Shown here: piece after piece, positions 7,662-17,832 of the stretch
How positions within the stretch are numbered: position 1 is the first letter of the stretch
How the letters are laid out: each line of letters begins with the position of its first letter
Assembly (NCBI GenBank): GCA_028716365.1
Contig: JAQUPZ010000006.1
Span: forward strand, 248,001 to 312,000
Length of the DNA: 64,000 nucleotides
DNA from: Kiritimatiellia bacterium
Lineage (GTDB): Bacteria; Verrucomicrobiota; Kiritimatiellia; UBA8416; YA12-FULL-48-11
Reading direction: 5' to 3'
The notes under the pieces: model-generated
The model's input: only the letters and a program-made list of their open reading frames with translations
What the model was told of the DNA's origin: nothing
The model's database searches: none
Position numbers and translations under genes: made by a program

Positions 7662-8792
7662 TTAGCTGCGCTTGATCGCATCCATCTCAACCTCAAAGAG
7701 CAGATCATCACGACAAATGTCGGCATGAGCAACTGCGACAGGCAGTAAAGGAAGGTTGTTTTCATTACAATATTTATGGAACAGCGGCGCCTCTTTGATG
7801 TCTTTAAAATATGCTGCAGCCCGGCTTACATCGCCCCAGTCCATTCCTCTTGATTTAAGGATAGCATAAACAACCTCCATGGTAAGAGCTATCTGTTTCT
7901 CAAGATTTCCAACATAGGCTGTAGCGCCGCCCATTTCTATACTGGCCGTTCCGGAGATAAAAAGAATTGTATGACTGGATAGTCTAAGCTCGACTGCCCG
8001 GCTGAATGAACTTTTGTAATCGAGAGCCGGACATTGAAGAGGAGATGCAATTTTTTCGGTTTTGACATTTTTCGACTTTGGCTGGACGGCAAAGAGATCA
8101 GCTACAACAGCTGAACCTGAAGGATTAAGCTGACCAATGCCCGTACTTGCCGGTACCAGATTGTTGAAAACATTGCGTTCAGTAAAAAACTTATCGCGCG
8201 CTTTGTTCAGATCACCATACCATTCAAGAATTCTGGAAGTATAGAGCCATGTCCGCAGTACGTTTGAGAAATCCATTCCGACCCCATTAAGTACTTTTTC
8301 CATTTTTTCAAAGGTTTCGTAAGCTTGATCAAAACGTGGAGCTGACAAATTGGCGGATCGAATGTCACCTAAGAGACAATATTTGGCTTCTAAATCTTCA
8401 AATACTCCTCCGATGGGTCTATCGTCCATAAAGACCGGTTCAACTTTTGCTCCTGAAATCGCATAAACCTGGGTACTTGTAATTGAATCAGCAACGTAAC
8501 CGTCACCTTCCATCCACGAGACAGGCCAGTTAACTTCGCCTGAATAAGTTTCCATGGCCATCAAGGCCGCCTTATGAAACTTACAAGGACCAAAAACATC
8601 CTGTATGACAATCGTAGCGCCTGTTTCTTTTATGAAACGTGCAACAGATTCAAACATTGAAAATTGAGATTTACCCCTCACGGGGTAAGCAGTGATGTAA
8701 TATTCAACCAGACTTGGTCGAGATAAAGTGACTACATCAAGCCCAGCAGATTGTGTTCGTGTTATGACAGCTGCAGCAAGGGTTGTTCCCAT
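7662..8792 (-). CDS. RidA/YjgF-superfamily protein, FkbO/Hyg5 chorismatase-like
   Basis: A 376-residue protein with two YjgF-like halves: a divergent N-terminal half (FESVARFIKETGATIVIQDVFG) and a C-terminal half with typical RidA features (LFISGTASI, VGNLEKQIALTMEVVYAILKSRGMDWGDV, EVEMDAI). The layout resembles the FkbO/Hyg5 chorismatase family, which hydrolyses chorismate, but I cannot confirm the active-site residues, so the reaction is not assigned. I place the start at 8792 because AGGAAAA lies 7-8 bases upstream; the frame is open to 8858. It is the first gene of the ahb transcription unit, so a role in an aromatic or quinone cofactor used with the cytochromes is conceivable but is inference. 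Confidence 0.65.
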   Translation of the reverse strand: MGTTLAAAVITRTQSAGLDVVTLSRPSLVEYYITAYPVRGKSQFSMFESVARFIKETGATIVIQDVFGPCKFHKAALMAMETYSGEVNWPVSWMEGDGYVADSITSTQVYAISGAKVEPVFMDDRPIGGVFEDLEAKYCLLGDIRSANLSAPRFDQAYETFEKMEKVLNGVGMDFSNVLRTWLYTSRILEWYGDLNKARDKFFTERNVFNNLVPASTGIGQLNPSGSAVVADLFAVQPKSKNVKTEKIASPLQCPALDYKSSFSRAVELRLSSHTILFISGTASIEMGGATAYVGNLEKQIALTMEVVYAILKSRGMDWGDVSRAAAYFKDIKEAPLFHKYCNENNLPLLPVAVAHADICRDDLLFEVEMDAIKRS

Positions 8793-9031
8793 ATTTGTTT
8801 TCCTAGTATTGTTTGTAAATATATTCATGCCAACATTATAAGGCAAAAACCATGCCAAGGTGTTAATATCCGCATAATATTGTATAAGTCGTTAGAAGAG
8901 AAGGAGAAAAGACTGGAGAAGGATACCTGTTCATGCCTGGTTATTAATAAAATGACTACAATCGTATGCACCAGATGTTTACAAGTGAACGCAATGTCGA
9001 TAATTTTTTGTCTTGAAAATCTAGCTTTATA

Positions 9032-10873
9032 TCATTGCGAGAGAACGTATTCAGCCAGGTCTTTTTTCTGTTCTGGACTCAAATCGGAAGTCTTTCCGTG
9101 TTTGTCGCCCTGGTTGAACTTGGTAAGAACCTCTTCCATGGTGACTGCGCGACCATCATAAAGATAAGGAGCAGTCCTCCATATTTCAACCAATGTGGGG
9201 GTGTCGAATTCGCGGTCTTTTTCCGAGCCGATTCCGATACCCACATTATATCTGTTCAGGTCGGTGAATAACGGGGCAGGGTGACATTCAGCACACTTGG
9301 CCTTTTTGTATATTTTTGCACCACGCTTTGCCGCAGCACTCAATCTTCCTTTGACTAGATATGGACTATCAACAGGTTTGAGAGTTTTTAAATATTCATC
9401 TATTGCAACTGCGTCTTCCTCCGGACGCATCACGAATTGAATGAACTGCATTCCCTTGCGCACGGCAATCTCGGCATTCTCCCGTACTCCTAATATCATT
9501 GTTGGCGGTGTTTTGTGAGAAAACAGCATGCTCTTGCTCTGTTTCGGGTTGCCTATTCCATCATTGAGCAGGTCCCAGTTCAGTCCATCAACACGTGCAT
9601 CAGGATGGCATGTAGCACAACTCTGCCAGTGTTGGAAACAGAGATCTGCATCGTTGAAATACATTTCACCTTTTCTTACAACTGTCATGGACTGCTTTGC
9701 CCCGAGGGGAATGGACTGTGGTTCAGGTCTTACCTCCGGGTTGATATCAATCATGCCGATTGTATCCGTGAAGTATTCTGCTGCGTAGACTTTTGTTCCT
9801 GTGATTACAATACCACGTGGACCATTGCCCGACAATTTAATGCGTTTTCTTAGTCCAACCAGGAAACTTAGATCATTTGGCACATCGGCGGCAGTAGAGG
9901 AAGCATCGGAGACTTTTTCTCCTTTGGCAACCTTGTCAAGCTTGGTGTGCAGCTCTTCCCTGTTGATAACACTTATTTCGTGCGTTCCTGCATGGGCAAT
10001 GCAGATTGTTTTACCATCAGCTGTACATACAATACCCCATGGATTGGCCGCTCCCAGATCAACATCATCAAGGAGTACGCTGTTAACGAGTTTTTTCTCT
10101 GCAACGTCAATAATGCTGAGAGCGCTGGTGTTCATCCAGCCGCGCTCAAGTTGAGTCGTGGGCAATTGATACCGTGAAAGCATATGAGTTACATAGACAT
10201 GCTTACCATCCGGAGAAATACAAATTCCGTGCAAGCTGCCACTGCCGTTAGGAAGTTTGATGATTGTGGCTACGTTTCTGGCTTCGGTATCAATCACGGA
10301 AACCGCGGCAGCGGCATATTCGCCATCAGCTGCTCCTGCAGGCAGAAGGTTTGCCACGAACAGGAATTTTCCGTCGGTTGTAATAGTCATGGCGAACGGT
10401 TCGCGTGAGACCGGAATCTTCGCAATTTCCTTATTTGATGTGAGGTCGATAACTGAAACATTGTTATTGAACCGGTTACAGACGTATAACAGTTTGCCGT
10501 CAGGACTAAGTACGGGGGCAATGGCGGTATGACCAACCTCAATACGGTCTGTTACTTTCCCTTTTGATAATTTTACAATATCAACAAGACCTTCTGGCGC
10601 AGCTATGGAAACGTACAAAACCGAACCATCAGGCGCAATTGCGATACCACTGGGTTCGTCTGAAACACGCACGTTTTTTGTAACCTTTCCGGAAACAAGA
10701 TCTACAATAGCTACCTGTTTCGCTGTAACTTCAGCTACATAAAGAGTTTTACCTTCTTTATCAATTGCCAGTGCTGTTGGGGACAAGTATACCGTTCTGG
10801 CATTTGCAGTTATGGTGACAACAATTGCCGAAAAAGCCATTATCAGAACTTTTTTGATTATTCTGCTTGTCAT
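9032..10873 (-). CDS. Secreted YVTN beta-propeller diheme cytochrome c
   Basis: A 613-residue protein with a signal peptide (MTSRIIKKVLIMAFSAIVVT...), about seven YVTN-type propeller repeats (for example LYVAEVTAKQVAIVDLVSG, LYVCNRFNNNVSVIDL), then a cytochrome-c-peroxidase/MauG-like tail with two heme motifs: CATCH (about residue 418) and CAECH (about 525). The tail also has NRYNVGIG and DTPTLVEIWRTAPYLYDGR, typical of diheme peroxidase-like proteins. The start has AGGAGACC 6 bases upstream. It lies between the HzsA-like genes and the ahb operon on the same strand. It is probably a periplasmic electron carrier or peroxidase-like enzyme; the exact reaction is unknown. Confidence 0.85.
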   Translation of the reverse strand: MTSRIIKKVLIMAFSAIVVTITANARTVYLSPTALAIDKEGKTLYVAEVTAKQVAIVDLVSGKVTKNVRVSDEPSGIAIAPDGSVLYVSIAAPEGLVDIVKLSKGKVTDRIEVGHTAIAPVLSPDGKLLYVCNRFNNNVSVIDLTSNKEIAKIPVSREPFAMTITTDGKFLFVANLLPAGAADGEYAAAAVSVIDTEARNVATIIKLPNGSGSLHGICISPDGKHVYVTHMLSRYQLPTTQLERGWMNTSALSIIDVAEKKLVNSVLLDDVDLGAANPWGIVCTADGKTICIAHAGTHEISVINREELHTKLDKVAKGEKVSDASSTAADVPNDLSFLVGLRKRIKLSGNGPRGIVITGTKVYAAEYFTDTIGMIDINPEVRPEPQSIPLGAKQSMTVVRKGEMYFNDADLCFQHWQSCATCHPDARVDGLNWDLLNDGIGNPKQSKSMLFSHKTPPTMILGVRENAEIAVRKGMQFIQFVMRPEEDAVAIDEYLKTLKPVDSPYLVKGRLSAAAKRGAKIYKKAKCAECHPAPLFTDLNRYNVGIGIGSEKDREFDTPTLVEIWRTAPYLYDGRAVTMEEVLTKFNQGDKHGKTSDLSPEQKKDLAEYVLSQ

Positions 10874-11026
10874 CTTGGTCTCCTTTGCTCGGACTGATTT
10901 TGTCGTATTTTCCGCTTATCAGGTATTGGTTGTGTATAAGATATATTACTACTTCAAATATGTCACATGAAAATCTTCATTAAAACAAAACTATTTTATG
11001 GTTTTGGTCCGGCGGTTGTATTCCTG

Positions 11027-13936
11027 TTATGTGCCGTCCGGTCGGTTCGATTTATTATCAGTTTTTTGGGCCAATCCAGGTCGATCAAGGCGATTAATAT
11101 AATCCGGCCACAATGGGCAGTTCATATCGATCCAGCATTTAACCTTATGAACTTCCTCGGGCGTCAACTTTACGTCGTTGTGACCGGCATTAAGCACTTG
11201 CCATAAGCGGCTCTTGAGTGTACCGAAAGTCAAAGGCGGCGCCATAGAGTGCCGTACACCATATTGAGTATTGAAATAGTGAATCCAACCACCGGCAATC
11301 AGTGTGCGGTAAGAAGCCGGGACCCGTTCATTATCAAGTTCGCCGGTGAGATTGATGCCGCGTTTATGCTTGGCGTTGTGACAACGCACACACTTGGCAT
11401 CCAGTACAGGCTGTACAACGCGTTCATAAGAGAATGGTTTCGTACCCCAGGGTGGAGTCTGGAGGTTACTGGGTGACCGGCGACCGGCCATAGTCAACTG
11501 TACCGGAGGGGTGGACCGCCGGTTTTCATGGCAACCGATACAACTGCGTTTCTCGCCTGGTTGTAACTGGATAACACTTCGCATACGTTGAATCTCATTG
11601 TAATTTTCGTCCAACGCCTGGAAGTAGAGCACTTGACCGGCAGGCGCATAGAAACTTGCCGAGCCATCGGCTTCTACAGGTGCGAGACCAAACGACGACT
11701 TGGCTACATAACTGGGCCAGCCGTAAGGACCATTGACCTTATGGATCGGTGTGGCGTAGAAATCCGTGAATGGGTTATGATCCTTTCGGAATTCGCCGTT
11801 GGGTAATTGTTCCAGTTCCGGCCTCACTTCCTGGCAAACACGGATGTATTTTACTTTTCCTCTTGTTACCAGAGGCTCCAAGCCCTGATATACGTCCGCC
11901 ACGGTAAATTGGCCAAGATCAGTGTTTGCGGAGGATTGAGAAGAAGCGCTGAGCGGCAGGGGTGCAGACATGGAACATAATACCGACGGACTCATGCTGC
12001 CGATGGCAGGATCGAAATACAGTAATTCGCGGTTTCCATAACGATCAATCAGGTACAGACCGAACCGGTCTGCAGGAGCATGGCTGACCACGAAATAATC
12101 CCGCGAAACCGGCGTTGGATCGCGAAAACATTCCTGCCGTAACCAGCTCATGTCGTATTGCGGTTTGACGTCAGGAGTAATGCTGGTAAGCGCAGTCGGA
12201 TCATAAGGCCCTTTGGTTGGATCGATCAGTCCGATAGGGCCGTTATGATCGCCACCGTGCGAGATGATTGTACAGCAAATCTCCTGTGAACCAGGTACTT
12301 CACGGGCATTGATATAACAGTTAATCGTGTTATTGCCATAGACCAGTTCCGGAACTGTTCCATCGGGATGGATGGCCCAGAGCGTATGACCGAAGTTGGC
12401 ACCTTTGTCGAGATATTCAGAACGGGTCCAGAGAATTCGTCCGTCACGCATCACGACAGGTGTCCATTCACTTAAATTCGCATATGAGAGCGGCCGGATA
12501 TTCTCGCCGTTCATATCCATACGGAAGAGCACAAACGCCTGTGGACGCCAGCAGAGGAAACGTCCACGGCATCGGGTGGAAATAAAAGTCAAACCGCCAT
12601 CGGGCAGGGGACATGGGTAATAGTCATGGAATGGTCCGTCACTCAGCTGTTGCACCTGACTTCCATCTGCATTCACTACCATCAGATGCCAGTAGGGATC
12701 CATATCTTTGACAGGACTTTTGTCCGGACGATAGGCAAAATAAATCTTTTTTGCCGAATAATCGGCCATTGGATCCCTGGCGATACCGGTTGTGGCATCG
12801 AAGGCTGTTGCAAGTTTGGCGTTACCGGGATCCAGTCGACCGTCACTCTTTGGTATCTCCAGTACACAGATCCCACCACCGGGTTTGAACTGTGAGTCGA
12901 GTATATCGCTGTAATTGTGTGAGGAAAGGTAAGGATGCCGTTTTACGAACAGGATCTTCTGCAGTGGTGCCAGGTCAGGATCACGAAACATCAACTGTCG
13001 TTTGGCATGTCGAGCTTCCAGGTATAAAGCCTCCTCTGCCGCCTTGTCCTTGTTTGCGTCCCGTTCCAGTGCATTTTGTTTCTCATATAACTGTGCCAGC
13101 TGTTCCTTTTCGGCAGTGAGTTTGATGCCTTTTTCCTCGATCCGCCCGATCATTTCTTCCATTTGCAGGAGGGTACGTGCCATTGGTCCAAGACTGGCTA
13201 TCCGGCCCCAATACATTGTACCGCCGGGAAGTGCCGGACGGTCATTTTTCAGCGGTGAAAGATGATCATCGGTATTCATTTTCTGCCACGTTGCCTTTTC
13301 ACATAGAAACGCATATCGAAGTAATCCATCCCATGTTATTGGATCCGGCAATGACGCAGGCGGAACATATGTGGGCGTCTTGCGTGCTTTTGCCTGTGCA
13401 GATGCCTTTACCTCACTGACCTTTTTCCATTCTTTTCCATCCATCGAAAGCTGGATCTCAAATGCAATTGGTACTCGATCAGCGTACCTGCCTTTGCGGT
13501 CGCGTGAAAAAATAATTTTCCCGACTTGTATTGGTTCCGGGAATTCAACCTGTACCCACTCATCCTGCGCGGAGGCGGCTATCCAGCTGTGATCGTTCCC
13601 ATATAAGCCGTCATTCAGGTGTGCCGCCTGATGGATACTGTATCCGGCCAGGGTTGAAGAGACTGCCGCCCGCGCGCCGTTGGATTTCAGCGCCAGATTA
13701 CGTTTCTCATCCGATCCATAAACCTCCAGTTCGTCGATACAGGGTTGCCCCGATGAACTCTCGTGAATCAGAAACCTTACATATTTAGCAGATTGCAGTT
13801 TAAAACTTACAGTGTTCGGTGCGGAAGGATTGATTACAGGATCAGCTGCCAGACAGGAACAAACGGGGATCAGCAACACAGTAAGTATCAGACTTCCCCG
13901 GTTGTATACGTCAAATAGATGTTGTGTTTTCTTCAT
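11027..13936 (-). CDS. HzsA-related diheme protein with F5/8C-type carbohydrate-binding domain
   Basis: About 969 residues from the ATG at 13936 (AAAGGA upstream; an in-frame ATG at 13954 lacks a site). Order: signal peptide ending near CSCLAA; a discoidin/F5-8C-like domain (roughly 35-190, WVQVEFPEPIQVGKIIFSRD); a helical stretch; a PD40/TolB-like propeller (KIYFAYRPD, LPDGGLTFISTR); then a C-terminal part with CIGCHENRR (about 797), CVRCH (about 847) and a CWIDMNCP ending. This architecture matches proteins annotated as HzsA-related, after the alpha subunit of hydrazine synthase. No beta/gamma subunit-like genes are seen. F5/8C domains usually bind cell-surface sugars. Likely extracytoplasmic; substrate unknown. 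Confidence 0.82.
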   Translation of the reverse strand: MKKTQHLFDVYNRGSLILTVLLIPVCSCLAADPVINPSAPNTVSFKLQSAKYVRFLIHESSSGQPCIDELEVYGSDEKRNLALKSNGARAAVSSTLAGYSIHQAAHLNDGLYGNDHSWIAASAQDEWVQVEFPEPIQVGKIIFSRDRKGRYADRVPIAFEIQLSMDGKEWKKVSEVKASAQAKARKTPTYVPPASLPDPITWDGLLRYAFLCEKATWQKMNTDDHLSPLKNDRPALPGGTMYWGRIASLGPMARTLLQMEEMIGRIEEKGIKLTAEKEQLAQLYEKQNALERDANKDKAAEEALYLEARHAKRQLMFRDPDLAPLQKILFVKRHPYLSSHNYSDILDSQFKPGGGICVLEIPKSDGRLDPGNAKLATAFDATTGIARDPMADYSAKKIYFAYRPDKSPVKDMDPYWHLMVVNADGSQVQQLSDGPFHDYYPCPLPDGGLTFISTRCRGRFLCWRPQAFVLFRMDMNGENIRPLSYANLSEWTPVVMRDGRILWTRSEYLDKGANFGHTLWAIHPDGTVPELVYGNNTINCYINAREVPGSQEICCTIISHGGDHNGPIGLIDPTKGPYDPTALTSITPDVKPQYDMSWLRQECFRDPTPVSRDYFVVSHAPADRFGLYLIDRYGNRELLYFDPAIGSMSPSVLCSMSAPLPLSASSQSSANTDLGQFTVADVYQGLEPLVTRGKVKYIRVCQEVRPELEQLPNGEFRKDHNPFTDFYATPIHKVNGPYGWPSYVAKSSFGLAPVEADGSASFYAPAGQVLYFQALDENYNEIQRMRSVIQLQPGEKRSCIGCHENRRSTPPVQLTMAGRRSPSNLQTPPWGTKPFSYERVVQPVLDAKCVRCHNAKHKRGINLTGELDNERVPASYRTLIAGGWIHYFNTQYGVRHSMAPPLTFGTLKSRLWQVLNAGHNDVKLTPEEVHKVKCWIDMNCPLWPDYINRLDRPGLAQKTDNKSNRPDGT

Positions 13937-13986
13937 GTTTACTAATCCTTTCATGCTTACATGTTATTAATGTTTGCAGACACTAT

Positions 13987-16900
13987 TCATTCAACTATCA
14001 CCCGGAAACCGACATCGTATACCTTCTGCCAAGGTTCATAGGCACGGCGTACCGATGAACCGGCATCCGCAGGGCGATCCGCCCACGAGCCACCGCGGGC
14101 AACTTTACGACCCTGATCAGTTTCAGCATTACGACCATCTTCATCGATATAAGGATAAGGACGATAACTTGAACGGGTCCATTCACTGACATTGCCGACC
14201 ATGTCTTTCAAACCCCAGGCATTTGGCTCGGTCTGACCGACATAATCCACCACGTGGTACTTGTCACGAAAACGTTCGTCTCGCAAAGGGAAATTGTTAT
14301 CAGGTGGATACGGCGCACGTGTCTGCAAATTGCCGGGGCCGGGATAGCTCATCTTGAACCAGCGCAGGGACTGGTCGGCTAGGTTCGCAAACCGTCCGAA
14401 ATCAGCGTCTATCGTGCCGTAATAGAATTGCGTACCAGTACCAGCACGGGCCGCCCACTCCCACTGCGCTTCGGTCGGCAATTTCACCTTCAGGCCCGTT
14501 TTCTTGTTCATCCATTCACAGAATCGCATCGTTTCAGCCCAGGAGATTCGTGCGACCGGCTGGTCAGGATGATTGGCGATATAGCCGGGAGTCACTCTGT
14601 CCATGTAGTGCATGTCGATATAACGCGTGTCATGTTCCGGATCGAACAGCGCATATTGAGCGTTGCTGATCTCGGTCTCTGCCATCCAGAACGGTTGCGC
14701 GATCTTAACCTTGTTGCGCGGATGTTCATCGCAAGCACCATCGCAACTTCCCATCACAAATTCACCGGATGGAATCCAGCGCAGGACCAGTTTGACGCCC
14801 CGACCAAGGTCAACAGTCTTAACACCGCCTTCAGATGCCCGGCGTAGATGTTCAACTGCAGCAGTTGCATCTAATGGGAAACCGTCCACGCGGAGTGTGT
14901 CGGGTGGTTCGTCCACCGGTTTTGGAGGCGGCTCGTAAACAACCGGTGGCGCATTTTTTCTGGCCTCGGTCACCTGTCGAATCTCTTCTTCCGGATCAAC
15001 CTCGATACCTGCCAACGCCTTGTTCAGTTCACATCGGCGCTGGGCGATATGCCGTTTGTTCTCAGGCAATTCAAACGAGCCGCGCAGGGGCACGTTCAGG
15101 TCAATCCAGCAGTAAAGGCGTTCACGGGACTCACGCGAGAGATTATCAAGCCGCACACCGTGGTGCCCTTTCTCCAACATCTGGATCAGCCTGCTACTGG
15201 AAGCGTGATACTCCATCGGGTTGAGCAACGCCATATCGGCTTCAACGCCGGGCCTATGAATATATGGGTGCAGCGTATCGTAGGCGATATCGGGCTGGCT
15301 GAAAGATGGTTTGCTTCGAGGACCTATCTTTGCCTTATCGTTGTGGCAGCCTATGCAATGTTTCTGCAGGACAGGAAACACCTCGTTTGCGAAGGAGAAT
15401 GGCCGTACTGGTCCGTACCATGGGATCAGCGGTTTGGGCATACGCTGGCTGGCTAGTGTCCGTTTGGGTGACAACGTTTCAGCTCGGTTCTCATGACAAC
15501 CCGCGCAGGAAACGCGCTCACCTGGCATACCTACGAGCCAGCTCCTCATCAGTTGTACTGCACGCCCCTCGGTGTCCAGTGGTTGGATCGAGATCGGAGT
15601 GTTCGCCGGGACGATGAATTCGGCTGAACCATCAGTTTCCACCTTTGCGATGCCGAGAACGCGTTTCACGTCCCAGCCGGCCTGTGTACCGATGATCTCG
15701 AAGCTGGCCTTACCCAGATACCCGAAATGATAGGAGAAAACGCGCAACGATTTAACTATGCCACGTGGTATGCCCTTCAATCCCGGCCCGGCATAAATAT
15801 CACCGATATGTACCGTTGCTGTATTCTTGTTCAAATTAGCCCGATCGGGAATTACGGGCGGTCGTTTCCGCGGTTGTAACGGAACCGGCTCGAACAATGC
15901 TTCGCCTTTTGATTCGGCGATCAATGTCATGTTATCGAACACATCCACCAGGTAGATGCCCCATAGACTCTTCAATGTAGGTTTCATAGAGACGAGGAAA
16001 TATTTACTGCTGAGCGGATGAGGATGTGTCATTAATTCCGGACGTTCCTTAAGATAAACGCCATTGACGATGTTATCGCAGACGGTACCTGGCACCGTTT
16101 TGCCGCGGCCGGGAACCAGTTGGACAAACCCGCTCTTCTCCGGTGGCAGGATGTCCGGCGTCAGGGCGACGTGCTTGCCTTCGACTCCCCACTCTTTTGA
16201 AGTTGGCCGGAAACGGAAGGGATAACCGCTGGCCAGCCCAGGGTCTAGTAACGCCAGTCGGCCGCAGTCACCGTAGTCATGGTGGCCGCTGATGATGCCC
16301 GCCAAAAGTGTCGGATGATCCGGAACCGGCTGGGCGAAACGAAAAGCTGTTGGAAACCATGAGTTACTGCCGTACAACGCTAGCTGACCGGTGCCGTCCG
16401 GGTTCATACTCATGCGCCGACGCGCAAAATAATGAGGTATGTCGCTATACTCCCAGCGCTGATAAAGAACACGCCCGTCATTCAAGACGGTCGGGTCGTT
16501 GCTGTGATCCTGGTCGAACGTCAGCTGCCGCAGTTTCCCTGTCGCGGGGTCCAACAGATAGAGCGTTGCAACCGGCTGGCCGCCGTTGAGGCATGGTACA
16601 CCGTGATAATTCGCTGTCGAGGCCACGATAATCCTACCGTCCGGCAGATAACAGGCATCGAAGAAATCCAAGTCCGGATATGTCGACGGTGTTAGCTGAT
16701 GCGCCTCGCCACCGCCGGACGGAATCTCATAGACAGCCCATCTACCCTTTTCGTCAATGCTGGAGAACAACAGCTTCTGCGCATCGAAGTCCAGCCGTAT
16801 ATCGCGTAGGATGCGTGTTCCGTTTGATTTGTAGAGTGTTTGCAACCTGGGCTTACCGCGCAGGTCCATAAGTATCGATATTTCATTGTCCCAACCGGTC

Positions 16901-17787
16901 CGTTGGGTCATGCTGGCATGTGATAAATAGTTGGCTGGGACAAATCCGGTACTTCCAGCTGGGCTACGGCGAACCACCAGCAGCTTGTCGAAATCAAGCA
17001 GTGGATTGGCAAGTAGTACGGTCCTCACACCGGCCAGTAAATCCTCAACCGAAGAAACGGTCGCAGGAAGCTTACCCTCATCGAGTTCCGCCGTGATTGA
17101 ATCGTAAACGCGCTCAAATTCGACAAGTGCTTTCCGGTGCTTTGTCCCATCGTACTTCCCCGGGAAACTCCGCTCCATGTCTTCGATGGCCAGCCGCACA
17201 GCTTCTCGATTGACGCTTTGCAACGCGGCAATCTGCGCTTTGACCTCAGCCTGATGCTCGTTGAAGCGCGCCCGCTCAGCGCGCTGTTCCGGACTGAGCC
17301 GTTTCAGTTTCCAACCGTCGGGAAGTGGCACCGAAGATTTAAGCCGCAACGCACAGATGTGGGGCAGTGGCCCCTCACGCTGGAGCGTGATCGTATGTAT
17401 GCCACTCTCGATACGCATCGTACATTGCTGTTCCCACTTCGCCGACTTCGTCTGCCAACTACCAGTCAAACCTGCGAACCCGGTATGTACTATTTGTCCG
17501 TCGATGGTGATCTCGACCGGTCGCGACTGCGCCGCCGCATATAACGCGAAAAGTGTGTAATCACCCGAAACGGGGAATTCGATCACATATTCTGCCCGGT
17601 CCGGCGACCCGCTGCCGTGCCAGATACAGGAGGGCCCGTCAGCATACGGTTGTCCAGTCAAGCTGACGCGGACATTTCCATCATCGAAATCGCGTGCCTC
17701 GATGGTAAATTCATCCGACGCGAATGTCTGCGGGGCCAAAATAACAAGTAACAGGCTGGCCAGGATAAATCGTATTACATTTTTCAT
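13987..17787 (-). CDS. HzsA-related diheme protein with CBM-like N-terminus and SUMF1-like C-terminus
   Basis: About 1266 residues, starting at the ATG at 17787 so that the signal peptide (FILASLLLVILAPQTFAS) is near the N-terminus; the frame extends to 17823. Order: a beta-sandwich CBM6/35-like domain (about 25-140, YVIEFPVSGDYTLFALY); a helical linker with NPLLDFDKLLVVRRSPAG; a propeller (KLLFSSIDEKGRWAVYEIP, LPDGRIIVAS); heme motifs CAGCH (about 760) and CIGCH (about 810); then a formylglycine-generating-enzyme-like domain from about 1006 (GEFVMGSCDGACDEHP, PTEAQWEWAARAGT, ARGGSWADRP). The latter lacks the catalytic Cys pair of true FGE, so it is probably a binding module. It follows IclR by 45 bp. 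Confidence 0.82.
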   Translation of the reverse strand: MKNVIRFILASLLLVILAPQTFASDEFTIEARDFDDGNVRVSLTGQPYADGPSCIWHGSGSPDRAEYVIEFPVSGDYTLFALYAAAQSRPVEITIDGQIVHTGFAGLTGSWQTKSAKWEQQCTMRIESGIHTITLQREGPLPHICALRLKSSVPLPDGWKLKRLSPEQRAERARFNEHQAEVKAQIAALQSVNREAVRLAIEDMERSFPGKYDGTKHRKALVEFERVYDSITAELDEGKLPATVSSVEDLLAGVRTVLLANPLLDFDKLLVVRRSPAGSTGFVPANYLSHASMTQRTGWDNEISILMDLRGKPRLQTLYKSNGTRILRDIRLDFDAQKLLFSSIDEKGRWAVYEIPSGGGEAHQLTPSTYPDLDFFDACYLPDGRIIVASTANYHGVPCLNGGQPVATLYLLDPATGKLRQLTFDQDHSNDPTVLNDGRVLYQRWEYSDIPHYFARRRMSMNPDGTGQLALYGSNSWFPTAFRFAQPVPDHPTLLAGIISGHHDYGDCGRLALLDPGLASGYPFRFRPTSKEWGVEGKHVALTPDILPPEKSGFVQLVPGRGKTVPGTVCDNIVNGVYLKERPELMTHPHPLSSKYFLVSMKPTLKSLWGIYLVDVFDNMTLIAESKGEALFEPVPLQPRKRPPVIPDRANLNKNTATVHIGDIYAGPGLKGIPRGIVKSLRVFSYHFGYLGKASFEIIGTQAGWDVKRVLGIAKVETDGSAEFIVPANTPISIQPLDTEGRAVQLMRSWLVGMPGERVSCAGCHENRAETLSPKRTLASQRMPKPLIPWYGPVRPFSFANEVFPVLQKHCIGCHNDKAKIGPRSKPSFSQPDIAYDTLHPYIHRPGVEADMALLNPMEYHASSSRLIQMLEKGHHGVRLDNLSRESRERLYCWIDLNVPLRGSFELPENKRHIAQRRCELNKALAGIEVDPEEEIRQVTEARKNAPPVVYEPPPKPVDEPPDTLRVDGFPLDATAAVEHLRRASEGGVKTVDLGRGVKLVLRWIPSGEFVMGSCDGACDEHPRNKVKIAQPFWMAETEISNAQYALFDPEHDTRYIDMHYMDRVTPGYIANHPDQPVARISWAETMRFCEWMNKKTGLKVKLPTEAQWEWAARAGTGTQFYYGTIDADFGRFANLADQSLRWFKMSYPGPGNLQTRAPYPPDNNFPLRDERFRDKYHVVDYVGQTEPNAWGLKDMVGNVSEWTRSSYRPYPYIDEDGRNAETDQGRKVARGGSWADRPADAGSSVRRAYEPWQKVYDVGFRVIVE

Positions 17788-17832
17788 TTCTATTTTTCTT
17801 TTGCATACGGAGGTGATTAACACCGGACCACC

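Noticed and set aside
13987..14800. A working formylglycine-generating enzyme for the sulfatase
   Set aside because: The C-terminal SUMF1-like domain lacks the catalytic Cys pair, as does that of the 18881-22114 gene.
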